Source of the DNA: Chrysemys picta bellii
Lineage: Eukaryota; Chordata; Testudines; Emydidae
DNA: 64,000 nt
NCBI RefSeq assembly: GCF_011386835.1
Contig: NC_088795.1
Span: 101,926,434-101,990,433, forward strand
Reading direction: 5' to 3'
The notes under the pieces were generated by a model. The model was not told the origin of the DNA, did not search any database, and was given only the letters and a program-made list of their open reading frames with translations. Made by a program: the position numbers and the translations under genes. How positions within the stretch are numbered: position 1 is the first letter of the stretch; the number at the start of each line of letters is the position of its first letter. This document shows, piece after piece, positions 30,832 through 43,260 of this stretch.

Positions 30832-31639
30832 GTATTTTTTCTGGACTCTTTGCTGATGCTTGGCTCTTATCTGTGAGAAACTCTCTCTACCTAGGAGATA
30901 CATCTGAACCTGGCTGATGGCCTCACCATGATAATACATGTCTTTACTGTGATGCAAGAACCTATTAATGCTGACAAGGGAGTCACAGGAATATCCTGAT
31001 TCTGGTATGTATATTCTGGTTCACCAAAGAGTGTGATGTGAGGTCTCAAATGAAAGCCAGTGTTATTAATGTAATTGTGAATTGTAGTTACAGATACTAT
31101 GTAAAGAGTTATGTATATATAAGGAAAATATGTTCTTGGAGTCTGTATCAAGGTATTAATCACCAGCAGAGGTGAAAAACAGTTGTTTTTTCAGACGAGA
31201 TTTTTGTTCACCTAGCTCTCTGTTGGAATGTAAATTAAACATTGTAAATTAATACAGTAGATGCCTATTGAAACACAAAGTCAAATGTTAATGAAGAGAC
31301 GTGAATTCAACAGGAAAGGAGCACACAGGAAAAAACAAGTCATGGGGGGATTATCCTGTCTGAGTAAAGACAATTGTATTTCAAGAAGGCAAAGAAGGCA
31401 CTCTGGCATCCTGTACCTAGGAAGTAAACAGACAGTTTGTTTGCATTCATGAAAGTGGGGTCTCAGCTAGCTTTGGTTGAAAAGGCTGAAGAGGACTTTG
31501 GATAAGATAAACTTCTTTAAACAGGAAGTTAACCTGTTAGTTAAGTTTAGTCTCTAGACAGCATGTTTAGTCGTATACGTGACCAATGTCTTTGCTATCA
31601 CCTGTCTAGTCTTTGATGATAATTGTCCTTTAGAATTTT
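30832..31639. other. No recognised gene
   Basis: AT-rich non-coding sequence, nothing identified. Confidence 0.5.
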
Positions 31640-32470
31640 CATTCCGTCCTCCAAATTGTTTGCAATTCCACCCAGCTTGGGGTCCTCTGCAGTTTTTTAA
31701 AGCATATTCTCCACTCCATTATCCAAGTCGTTAATGAAAATTTTGAATAGTACCAGACGCAGGACTGACCCCAAGGGATCCCACTAGAAATGTCCTCTCA
31801 ATTTGACAGTAAACAATACTCATTGTGCATGGTCTTTTAACTATTTGTTTATCCATCTTATAGTAATTTCATCTAGACCACGTTTCCCTAATTTATGAGA
31901 ATGTCATGTGAGACTGTATCAAAAGCCTTACTAAAATTAATATATATCAAGTCTATAGCTTCCCCCACAACCACTAGACCAGTACCTCATCAAAGAAGCA
32001 AATTAGGTTGGTTTGCATGATTTATTTTTGAGAAATCCATGTTGGTATTACTTGTCACCCCATTGTCCTAGGTGCTTACAAATTGATTGTTAATTTGTCC
32101 CAGAATCTTTCCAGGTATCAAATTTCAGCTGACTGGTCTGTATTTCCCGGGGTCCTCTTTGTTCCTTTCTGTAAAGATACGTACTATGCTTTCTCTTCTC
32201 CAGTGATCTGGGACATCACCCATCCTCCATGAGCTCTCGGAAATAATTGCTAATGGTTCAGAGATTGTTTCAGCTAATTCGTTATGTACTCTAGGATGAC
32301 TTTTGTCAGGCCCTGCTGACTTGAATACATCTAACTTATCTAAATATCCTTTAACCTATTCTTTCCCTATTCTGGCTCCCCCCTTGTTATTAATATTAGT
32401 TGTGTTTAAACATCTGGTCACAATTAACCTTTTCACAGAAGCAAAATAGGCATTAGACACTTTTTAGTCT
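31640..32470 (-). mobile_element. Old CR1/L3-type LINE fragment
   Basis: The plus strand reads 'accagacgcaggactgaccc', 'caagggatcccactagaaat', 'tcatgtgagactgtatcaaa', 'agccttactaaaattaatat' and 'gctgactggtctgtatttcc', the reverse complement of an ancient CR1/L3 ORF2 in the correct order. Minus-strand translation gives pieces such as PGKYRPVSL in shifted frames. The part from 32470 to about 33000 may be more of the same element, but I could not confirm it. Confidence 0.8.
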
Positions 32471-34869
32471 TTTTGGTGTTGATGATGATTAGCTCTCCTT
32501 GCATGCAAAATGGTGGGCCCACACTTCTTTTGTCTTTTTCTTGCTCCTATTGGATTTATAGAACTTCTTATTGTCTTTTATAGCTCTACCTCGGTGTTAC
32601 TCATTGTGTACCTTAGCCTTTCTGATTTTATCCCTATGTGCTTATGCTATTCTTCTGTACTCATCCTTATCAATTTGCCCATGTTTGCACTATTTTTAGG
32701 TTTCTTTTTTGGTTTTCGTTAAAGAGCTCCAGATGCAGCCTATTGACCTTTTACTGTGCTTCCGATCTTTCCTTCACAATGGGATAGTTTGCTGTTCTGT
32801 CTTTTGATACTGTCTCTTGAGGAAAGTTCCAGCTCTCCTGAACTCCTTTTACCCTTAGATTTTCTTCCCACAGGACTCACCAGTTCTCTCCAGTTTGTTG
32901 AAGTCTTTTTTTAAGTCCTCTGTCCTTATTCTGCTCTGTTCACTCCTTCTTTTCTTTAGAGTCATATTCTGAATACCTACACAATCTATTAGGAATGGTG
33001 CCTCAAGTGGCAGAGTTTCAGTATTTCTTTCCCACTTCTCCCACAATTTGCCCATGGGCAGGGAGTGGGGGAATGGAATTTATGATCAGACCCTTGATTT
33101 AGTTTTTGAACCTTGGAAGGTACTTGGATACAATAGTGCTGGGTACAAAATAAGAACCAGAATAAAATAGAAATCTCCCACTGATATAAGTACATGCAGT
33201 CCTATGAGAGTCAATAGAGTTGTACTTGGAGTTTAAATTGGACTTTCAGTGAGAGCTGGACAACTAACTCCTTTATGTGATATTGAAAATCCCAACCTTA
33301 GACCTGATCTGACCTTGTACTTTCTGCAATTTATGGATAACATGGGTCGAAAGCCCTTGGCTAAGGAAGGAATGGTTAAAAACTATCTGAAAAACTCACT
33401 CTATGCTTGCAAAGGAAGAGTGAATTCACCTTTGAGTTTGTCTTATGGTCTTACCCAGGTCTGGACTCCAAAGAGGCATAAAAAAATCACACTTTGACTG
33501 TCTACTATTTTGTCAAAGCATGGGTGATTATCATTATGGCTGGCTTTTTAGTAGACATTACTGCACCCTGAAGTCAAAAGATGGTGGTATAATGTCAGTT
33601 ATCATTCCCTTAGGTACAGTTTGTTTTGAGCAGACTTACTTTACTTTAATTCTGCCTGTTAAAAGCATAATACAAAATGGAAACTTCATTTAATATAAAT
33701 AAGACCTCTTGATTTGAAAGAAGCATGGAAAGGCTACACTTATCATTTCTCCCCCATCCACTTAGTTTCAACCAACTTCATCAGGATTTGGGGTTTGCTG
33801 CAGCCAGGGGTAGCTTTAATGTGGAGCTCATGGCTTTGCACCCACTGAAATCATGAAACCCAAGGTGCCAAACCTGAGTTGCACTGTGACCCTGTGTGCC
33901 AGGTTGCAATGCCTGAAGTAAGGAGCCAGGCCCAGCCCTGTGGGACAGGAGTCACCACTGTGGGGTGAGTGCAGGGCAGGCTTGCTCTCCAGCTCTCATC
34001 CCCAGTCCCATCCTGCTGGGTTCTCCGTCCACACTGGGCTGGGATTATGATTGCGGTGCTGGGGCAAAGGGTGCTGCTTCAGGCAGGCAGTGTCCCCCTT
34101 GACTACAACTCAAAATCATGTCCAAGAGGAATTTAGTATAATGCATCTATTGAATCAGAAGGCTACATCCACCCCGGCCTCCACTATCAAAATCAGTTTT
34201 GCTTTTAATGGCCACTACCACTTACCTTGTTCTACTTCTGTGATGTTTCACTTAATATCCATGATCAGTCTCTCCTTTGACCCTCTCTGTCCTCTGTCAA
34301 CTTGCACTTCTGCATTGTTTTTATTTTTTTTTTTACTGTCATAAAAATTAAAGACAGACTAGATGCCCTGTTTGCCTCCAGAGGTACAGTAAGTGACCTG
34401 CTCTCATAAATCTTGTCAGCTTTCTGGATATTGCTGCTCACTTTTCCCTTCTCTGATGTATCATTAATGAAAAGAACACCTAGGAGTAAATCCCACCTGC
34501 CTGCCCTCAGAGGACACTATTGAAAAATGACAAATTCCTTTCTTTTAGGCAGCTCACTTTCAGTTAATTGTTTATGTAGCACTACAAAACAATGGTAAAT
34601 GTAGAGTAGAATTTGCCATTAACATTATGTGAAGCAAAATCCAGGAGCTGCTCATACTCTACATGTATTTAACAGGAGTTGCATGCATAAGCAATTAAGG
34701 GATTTAACTGGATACTAACCTATAATACAGATACCTCAACAAGGACTTTGTTTCCATGATGTGTCCAGTTTTCCGTACATGTGGCACTATAAGAAAATAG
34801 ACAGAGATCTACCATTTTAGGTTTTTGTCTATGCTGAACACATGTATCCTCTGATATGTGTGTTACTTT
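32471..34869. other. Unassigned; possible further LINE sequence then non-coding DNA
   Basis: 32480-33000 shows short open pieces that could be 5' LINE sequence on the minus strand. 33000-34870 has no recognised exon. A moderately GC-rich part at 33790-34110 and a T-run at 34321-34334 are the only compositional features. Confidence 0.4.
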
Positions 34870-35144
34870 GGGCTTGTCTACATGGTGCAGCAAAGCATGC
34901 CAAAAGATGTGATTTGTAAAGCGCTATAACGGACTATGCTCCAACTGTCCCCTGTAGACCCTGCTGGTGTGCTTTAAAAGGTACCGTGTTCTTGTTAAAA
35001 TAGTCATGACTTAGTTAACACAAACTAGATACTACTTAGAGCACTGCAGCAGTGTCCACAAGGGCCAGTTAGTGTGCAGCACATGAGTGTGCTTTACAAA
35101 TCCCCTTCCTCTGGCACACTTTGCTGCACCATGTACACAAGCCC
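34870..35144. mobile_element. Short DNA transposon with long terminal inverted repeats
   Basis: The left end gggcttgtctacatggtgca and the reverse complement of the right end (gggcttgtgtacatggtgca) match, and both continue with 'gcaaag'. The element is 275 bases and non-coding. I could not fix a target duplication. Its end, 'cttgtctaca', resembles the 'tgtctac' end of the element at 56358-57515. Confidence 0.75.
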
Positions 35145-38100
35145 TCTGTGTCTTCAGTAGCAAAATCCATTCCAGGCTCTTTGAAAGCAGGAAACTTAAT
35201 TTATCTTGTTTTAAGCAGGGGAATGGTCCCAGTATCATGGGGAATTTTCCTACTTTCTATTCTACCCTGGTGGAATCGGATGATCAAAGGATCTGAGTCC
35301 CTGCCTCCACTCCCTTTACCTGGATACCTGCCTGACTTCAAGGACTCTTCACCATGCAGTGGAGTCCTTGTAATCCTGATAAGGCTGGGCCCAGGATTCC
35401 TAGGAGGCTTAACCCCCAGTCCTGTTGTGGGTTATTCAGCACAGGCTAGGGTGTCCACACTCTGGGGTATTCTCTCTACTCACTGGCCATTTCCCTGACC
35501 CAGTGAGCACTACATTGAGTTTAAATCACATACACTTTATAAAATAGCAACTGCAAACAAGGGCAAAATTAAAAAGGTTAAAGGATCAAGGAACCCCACA
35601 TGATGGGCACTGTGAACACTGTACACAATAGTCTCTCTGAATTTTCTTGAGTTCCAATCTATTTCTCACTTGTCCCAGACCACCTTCCCAGACCCTGGAT
35701 GTACTGCGATGATACCTGCTCTGGTGATAGCTACACACCCTCAGGCTCTAGGTGGCAGGACCCTCCTCTCCAGTGTCAAGTTCACATCCCCACCTCCGAG
35801 TCCGACCTTCAAGGCCCTCTTGTCTGGTGACATCTCCCTCTTCTGGGCCCTCTCTCTGCCCAGGATCCCCACCTCATTCTCATTTACTTGCAGAACGGTG
35901 TACCTTCCACTACTTCGGTTCTTGTCCTGTGGCTCTCCACTGTAATTGGGTCCTAGCTGACCGGCATCAACATGGCTGGTCTCTGCTGTTCTAACTCCCT
36001 GACTCTGAGTGGCTGCTGCACTCTCTGCAGCTCAGATCTCAGGCACTCTCCCTCTCATGACTTATGCTGCCCTGGCAGCCCCAACTCACACGGAGGATGG
36101 GCCCTGGGCTCTCATCACCCTCATTGGCCTGCCCGCCTTGTCAATCTGGCTGACTTTGAGTGCTGGCTTCTCCCCACTGGCCCTGGGGACCTTTCAATTC
36201 CACGATCCTGACTCCTTTAGGTCCTTCCCCTTTCTCTGTACTGGGAGAGGGCTAACCAAGAAAACTACTATGTTTCAGTAAGGGGCAAAGTCAGTTTACC
36301 CACTTACAAAGAGTGTGTTGGGCCAAAGTAGATCATTAACAGTCTTGACAGCAAATAAAAAAAATAATTGCTACTGTATTTTCAAAAAAGTGCACGGTAA
36401 TTTTGGCCTAGCCTATAATTTTGTTCAGGCCCCTGAAAGTTAATGTCCAGCACATTAAGCATGTTATAATTGAACTGTTGAAAAACAAATTAAAATTTTA
36501 ATGAACTCTCTTCCCTTTGGAGGTAAATTTAGGTTCCTTATAACCAGCGCTGCCAGAAATTCTGATATTATTGTCTAATCAGCACTTAATGGGCCACTCT
36601 CAGTGCCTCTAATTTCACATAATTAATGTGAATATAAAATGAACCTTGTAAATGTTTTCTGTTCATATACCACATGCTGAATAATGTAAACAAGCTATTG
36701 TGTTGTTTACTTTTGTCCCTTCAGGTTCTTGGTTTCAGAACTTTGCATTAACATGATGGGATGGAAGTCCTTGAGAGCTAACTCTGTTGGAACATACATC
36801 AACAGAAACACTGAAGAGATTCTAAAAAGCAAATGACTAGACAGGTTTATTTATAAACCAGAATATTCTGATGAATTATAGCAATTTTCAAGTAGCACAC
36901 AGATAAATCCACACCTAGGCTATGCTGAAACCACTTTGTGCTGCCCTGGTGATAAAAAGGGGGCTTAAAGCTGAAATAACTGGAGGATCTTCATTTTGGG
37001 GGTAACCAGGACTATACCACCATCAGTGCTATTTCTTGATCTCATCCTTTCCCCTCCCTCTGGTGCAATCCTCCTGCAATCCCTGGCTGGCATAATGACT
37101 CCATATACTGCTGTTACAAGCTAGTGTAATTTAGTTGAACCATTCCCCAGTTGCATTTACCCTCTCATCTTAAATTGTTCCAGGAAAAGCTTTGGCACAG
37201 GCTGCTGAAGAGGATCTAGACCCTGATTCAAACACGCACTAAAGCAAATGCTTGTCTTTAACCATTTGAATTTAACCAATTGAAATGAAGCACATACTCA
37301 AGTGCTGTACTAAAGTGAGGACCTAGTAAGAACAATATAAAATATAGTTAAACAAAGTCTGCATATGATTCATCTAGGTCAACTAGTTAATAAATAATAG
37401 AGAATTATTTCATGGGTGCTTTTCAGTGTCTTATCCTTTTTTTTTCTTCTTATTTTCAAGTTGCCCATTGCATTGCCTACAATATGATAAAGCCAAGCTT
37501 TACTAGGATCCAGGAGTTTGGTTTTCTGGAGCTAATGAGCTAATGGAAAATTCTGTTGATTCAGTGAAGGAAAAAAATGAGTATTACCCTTTAAGAGGAA
37601 ATATGGAGATCCCTGTTTGATTGAATATATGTGGCATCCAAACATAGGTTGTTTAAAAGCGGGCTTGTCAGGTAGTAGATTCATCCTCTTTCCTTCACTA
37701 TACAAGTTTTAACACTGAAAGGGTAAAGTGCTCCAAGTATCTGAGGTCTTTGTGTATTTTGGCTTAGAAAAATTTGCTACTTGTTGACTTTCTCTCCCTC
37801 ACTCACATGGTCACACTTACACTTGTGCACACACACTCATGCTTAAACACACAAATTGGTCTTGCATGTATATGAAATATTAGGCTAGCTTATTTAGTTG
37901 CTAGTGAACAGCTTACCATACATCTGCTATATTAACTTTGTTGAAAGAAACTCACATTCCATTGACTTTTCAATTTATGTAAATTGTGTGTGTGGGTTTT
38001 CTCTTTGGCTCTATGTATTGTTTTCTTCTTATAACATTGGGTGGTATTCCTTATTCATATATCATTCCAATCTAATTGTGATTTTAATGTCTAAAGGACA

Positions 38101-39093
38101 GGACCTTCTTCCCCACTTTCTGAGCAAAACTTTTGCTGTTTGTATCACTTACAACAGTATGTGATGAGAACACAAATAAAATATACAATTTAATATTAAT
38201 AATAAGATAATGTATATCAATGTAATTATACTGATGAGCTCGTAATACAGCAAACAAGGTGTTTTCTATCTATAAGCAGGGATGAGTTTTGAGATTATGA
38301 AACAGTTAATTTACTAACCAGACTTTCCTGTCGCATTTGTGAATTGGGAGCTTCTCTTTTTCCTTTTAGTGGTCTGTTTGATATGGCAGTACAGAATGAT
38401 GCCTTTAAAGTTAACATATTTGATGGTCAAGATTGAGGAAATAAAACCTGTTTTTGTAGGTAATCAAGCTTATATAAAGAAAAAAGGGTGATTACGTTTG
38501 AGAAACTTTTAATGCTTTTTTCATTAAAAAGGTTAATGTACCCTAACCCTTACTCAGATAAAATGCAAAGATACCGTAACAGTCTCTTAACAGTTACCCT
38601 TTTAATAATCTTTTTCCCAGGACTGCTTGTAATATACAATCTGTTTCATGGAAATCAGATATGGTCTTCTTTCATTCTCATTGCCGTTGAATGGGGCCTG
38701 CTTATCAGGATTCTGTAACATCTTTCCTTTTCAATCTCTTTCTTTACCAGCTGCTACTAGAAATTACATAAAGGTTTAATCTGGGTTCACTGAACACTCT
38801 GGCAGCCCTCTGCCTCATTTTTTTATTATTTATTTTTCAACATAATTAAAACAAAAGAGGCAAATAAAATAGAAGAATATTTAAGCCGAATTGCATTAAT
38901 TTTGGCCATAATTTAAGCAAGATTGAAGCTATCACTGAGGATATATATTAGAAAGAAGAAAATGACAGGAGCCTGACTGTGGCTTCACAATATATTTCAA
39001 ATGTAAGTTCTACTTGGTGTTATAGAATATACATACTCATGCAGATATCTTAATGTCAGTCCACTGCAATGTCATTTTCCCCTCCCTAATATA
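35145..39093. other. No recognised gene; one GC-rich unassigned block
   Basis: 35290-36260 is GC-rich compared with its flanks and yields several overlapping frames of 70-125 codons in different frames, with no domain. It may be a repeat (an LTR-like block) that I cannot identify. 36300-39090 is AT-rich. A decayed palindromic repeat lies near 37215-37325. The frame 38488-38718 encodes a hydrophobic peptide without supporting signals. Confidence 0.4.
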
Positions 39094-39295
39094 CATCTCT
39101 ACCCCGATATAAAGCGACCCGATATAACACGAATTTGGATATAACATAGTAAAGCAGTGCTCCGGGGGGGAGGGGAGGGGGGGGCGGGGCTGCACACTCC
39201 GGCAGATCAAAGCAAATTCAATATAACGCGGTTTCACCTATAACGCGGTAAGATTATTTGGCTCCTGAGGACAGAGTTATATCAGGGTAGAGGTG
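39094..39295. mobile_element. TA-flanked MITE, 'ctacctcgatataac' family, copy 3
   Basis: Ends catctctaccccgatataaa and (reverse complement) cacctctaccctgatataac, flanked by TA at 39092-39093 and 39296-39297. The core repeats 'agcagtgctccggggggg', with an expanded G/A-rich run at 39161-39190 that makes this copy (202 bp) longer than copies 1 and 2. Confidence 0.9.
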
Positions 39296-39635
39296 TACAT
39301 CCTTAATGATAGGCAAAATCTTATTTAAATTGGGGGTGAGTATGTGGGTATATGCATAATATAATCATAATATTTTATTTAAAAAAAACCTAGCTCTGAC
39401 TAAAGTAGAAATTTAATTTCAAATATATTGTGGAGCCATGGTCAGGGCCTCAAGTTTTTCTATTGAAGTGGTGTATAAGTAAGTTACTGAGGAATGTCAA
39501 AAACTGGCTACAGGACACCCTTAGCTGCAGTCAGACCTGGATGCTACTTTGGCCTTTGGAACCATTAAAAGTCAGTGTAAGTCAAAGCACACCTCTAGCT
39601 ATTCTACTTTACATCTAGGATCAAGGCTTTATACC

Positions 39636-39792
39636 ACCTTTGTACTGGAAGGGACCTTGAAAGGTCATGGAATCCAGCCCCCTAGACCAAGCAGGACCAA
39701 GTACTGATTTTGCCCCAGATCTCTAAGTGGGCCCCTCAAGGATTGAACTCACAACCTTGGGTTTAGCAGGCCAATGCTCAAACCACTGAGGG
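39636..39792 (-). repeat. tRNA-derived SINE, chelonian Cry-like, with CR1-like tail
   Basis: Read on the minus strand, the 5' part is 'ctcagtggtttgagcattgg' followed by 'cctgctaaacccaagg' and 'ttgtgagttcaatccttgag', a good A box and B box of RNA polymerase III in tRNA spacing. The 3' part on this strand ends 'caaggtcccttccagtac', shared with CR1 3' ends, as expected for a SINE mobilised by a CR1 partner. Cry-type SINEs are known from cryptodiran turtles; this assignment comes from structure and not from an alignment. Confidence 0.8.
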
Positions 39793-40182
39793 CCTGATGA
39801 TGAAAATCCTTACTCATGTGAATATGGGTTGATAAAATAATGCTCGTTGAGCTTTAAGAAGTTCACAGTCTTCAACTTTGGATATCTTACATTTGGAAAA
39901 GCCACTGTATTGATACACCAGCGACTATAACTCTGCCATCCTCTTTTCATCCTCTTTTCTCATAAAGAATTGAAAAAGGTGGCAGCCAGTGAATGCGGAA
40001 ATATTAAACTAGAGAAGAGACTGTACTTTTACAACTTGTACAGATGTGTATGTGTGAGTATAGTTTAAAGAGTGATGCTTTGTCAACAAAGTAACTGTTA
40101 CTTTTACATGTAAGTTTTATGATCTTGTACACAGGAAATTTACATCTATTTTCTCTCTATATATATATCGTGTGTGTGTGTG

Positions 40183-40221
<39 letters not shown>

Positions 40222-42480
40222 TAGCACTTTATTCAAGCTGTCTTTTTGTTCTGTGTTGTATGGCGCCTAGTAAAAGAAGTTCTGGTCCATGACTTGGCTT
40301 GCAGGCACTATGAAAATGCAAATAGCAAATAATAATACTTACTGACATTTGTATAATTGATGAGACATCAGTTATATTGGCTTTTAGCTGTAGATAGGCA
40401 CTTTAGGAAAAAAATAAGGCAGACATGAAATTCTAATGAATAATTGTGAGTTGCTTATTTAATGAACATTTTGTAAATGTCTGTGTCCCTTCTGTGGCCT
40501 ATGTATAGTCATGAAGAAGGCTACCATTTACTTACCATTATTCAATTAAGATGAAATAATTCTAGTGTTCTTGGTCACTCCCAAATATCAACTATTTTAT
40601 TATGAATGGAAAATATTGTTTGAGTTGACTTATTTCTCAAGTCAGTGCTACAGGGGCAGAGTGAAAGTTATCTGGGTGTTGTTACTGTGTATTTCTATAC
40701 TTTCAAATATTTGAGTTTCTTTTAAGCTTAATTTCTTGGGCATCCATTGCTTTGGGTTTTATTTTGTTTAACACCAATACTCTTGTCAGTATTTGAACTT
40801 AAAGGTACTGATCATGTGGTCTCAATTTTAACTCTAGCCTAATGAAAATTTTTTAGGCCTGTGACACAGCCCATCTGCTCCAGCAGAGCAGAGAGGGAAC
40901 TTGTTCCATGAGGTGTGCTCTGAAAATAAACACCCTGTCCTAAAAGGGTGAATGGACAAGATAACCCTGCCAAGATTTGAACCTGTTAGTTCAGGGGGAC
41001 TCAATTAAGTATTCCAAAGTCATGTAATGTTTAAACTTCTCAAAGGAAGATGTTCATTGTTTTTCTCTTAAATGCTTTTTCCGCCAGTGCCAATATAGTT
41101 AAAAAAAAATCACAGTGCAATGTGCTTCAAATATTTCACCTAAAAACTATAGTTGGACAAGATAGAAGTTGCAAAGATCTTACAAATACAACTGGGCTTG
41201 TTCTACAGTAACCAGGTAGCTTCATAGATAAACCCTTTGTTCCTTATATAGCTAAGTGAAATGTTCCTTAAGCTTGGGAAGAATCTGTAAACCTTTAGAA
41301 ATTATATAGGCAGATAATATATTAAGATATATAATTGTAGCACAGCTGCTTGTAAATTTTCAGTTACAGGTGTTCTAATATGCATTTATGCTATGATCAT
41401 ATTTAATATAACACATTCATGAATGCTGTTGTTTGCTAAGCTTAATATATTAAGAGACATGATCTGCTTTTACTTTATAGGTAACAAACCAAAGGGGGAT
41501 TGTGATGTCCTGCCATAATTAGGTATGCTGACAAGAGTGACTCATCAATCCTGCCTTCGACCCACAGAAAATAGCAACTTCGATAATTTCATGGTCAAAG
41601 GGAATCGTTACACTACTGTGAGCTGGTCTCTGAGTGCACTTCCATTTTGGAACACTCTTCAGATTTGCTGTTTCTTTGAATATAAATTAAAAGCAAAGAA
41701 ATTATTTGGCAAATAGGCAGTTTTGACTTATTAATGCTGAGTGGGGCGGAGAGGAAAAACAGCTATTGACAAGTGAAAATAAGGGTCTCACCATATGGAT
41801 TCTAACATTTTAATTATTTTGTTCTCTTTCTTTTTACGACAACTTTTAGTGGTAATAATTTTTCAACTAATTAAAGACCAGCTGCTACTTAGCAAGCTAG
41901 ATACCCAATTAGGAATCCAGAACCTGGTAAACAACCTTTACTGCCAGCCAGCTAGTTGAATCACCTCCTGTCACTGGCATGGAAGTCATTATTTTTTGTT
42001 TTGAAAATGCATGTTGTTGTCATACTGACTGGCTCTTTTGAATGCTTTTCTTTGTGACTAGTTGAACAATCTGACATCATGTTCACATATTATTATTTTG
42101 AAGCCTGAGATCTCTAGTGGCTTTTTATATTTTTTAAGGTTATTGTCAATTATAAGACTTTGGGGGGACAGTTTTACTGAATACAAATATACAGTTCCTG
42201 AATGCAGAGAGCAACTGTGTGCAGTAACTAGCTGTTACTTAATGATCTTGAAAGGATTTGTTACTGCTTCAGATTGCAGATTCCATTTTTTTCTATGCTA
42301 TTTTAAGTGAGAGTACAGCACATGTTTGTTATATATTGAGCAGTATAGTGGATGAATAATATAATTGTATCTTGAGTTTATAAGAGATAATCATTAAAGA
42401 CCATTCAAAGAGCAGCAGACATGTGAAAGCTCTATGTATCAGTGAGTTAGAGTAAAGAGAAGTCCACTGTGCAACCTGCC
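39793..42480. other. No recognised gene; microsatellite and a SINE-tail fragment
   Basis: A composite microsatellite lies at 40157-40220, and 'gtatggcgcctagtaaaaga' with following 'ctggtccatgacttgg' near 40258-40340 resembles a decayed MIR-type SINE 3' end. 41450-42310 has short frames without signals. The rest is AT-rich. Confidence 0.45.
40157..40220. repeat. Composite (TA)n-(TG)n-(TA)n-(GA)n microsatellite
   Basis: Consecutive runs of TA, TG, TA and GA dinucleotides over about 64 bases. Confidence 0.95.
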
Positions 42481-42489
42481 TTGGTTTAT

Positions 42490-43260
42490 CTCTCCAAGAT
42501 TAATCTGAAAATAGACACCCTTAATTTTTTTAATGTAGTTATTAATGACCTGGGAAATAGGGTGAAGACTCAGGTGGCAAAATCTGCAGATGGTGAAGAA
42601 TTATTTAAGTTAATCAATACTTGTAACGACCTTGTGGAATTTTGGAGTGACTTAATAAAGTAATGAAATTGCAGATGAAATTTAAGATTAACAAATGCAA
42701 GGTGATTGACATTGATATGAATAATTTGAATCACTCATACGTGTTCCTGGGTTTTATTTCTGAATTAACTGTAACCACTCAGAAAATAGACTTGGTATAG
42801 GTGGAGTCAGCTTTGTTCAATGGTCAAAAAACAAACAAAAGGTTAGTTTGTGTAAAGAATGGAATAGAAAATAATCTGGAAAATATTGTATTGCTGTTAT
42901 ACAAATTGATGGTTCTCCCTCACTTGGAAATGGTGTTCAGTTCTGGTACCCCATCTCCAAAAAAGACCTAGCAGAAATAGTGTTCAGAGAGGAGTGACAA
43001 AAGTGTTAGACATCTGAAGGAAATTGAAAAGACTGGGACTGTTTAGCTTAGAGAAGAGATGAAGGAAAATAATAATGAAGGAACAAGAAAATAATGAGTA
43101 GCATGAAGAAATTAGATCAGGTTTTCCTATTTGCTCATTCTCAAACTATCAGAAAAAAGGCCATTCAATGGAACTGAAATGCAGCAAATATAAAACTGAT
43201 TAAAAGAAATAGTTTTTTTTGCCTGACTGATGATATGTGGAACTCACTGGCACAAGACAT
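42490..43260 (+). mobile_element. CR1 LINE ORF2 C-terminal fragment, decayed
   Basis: The plus-strand frame 42469-42663 contains NFFNVVINDLGNRVKTQVAK followed by SADGEELFKLINTCND, the CR1 RT region around the YADD-like box, here decayed to KSADGE. It continues in broken frames with KFKINKCKV, NLNHSYVFLGF, SELTVTTQ and LPHLEMVFSS, all conserved CR1 ORF2 C-terminal blocks in the right order. Homology fades by about 43260. Truncated at both ends and inactive. Confidence 0.85.

Noticed and set aside
38488..38718. 76-codon hydrophobic frame that looks like a small membrane protein
   Set aside because: No splice signals, no Kozak-like context, no homology I recognise; AT-rich DNA yields hydrophobic peptides by chance.
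39636..39792. Functional tRNA gene
   Set aside because: A and B boxes are present but the sequence carries a LINE-like tail and no proper acceptor stem, so it is a SINE.
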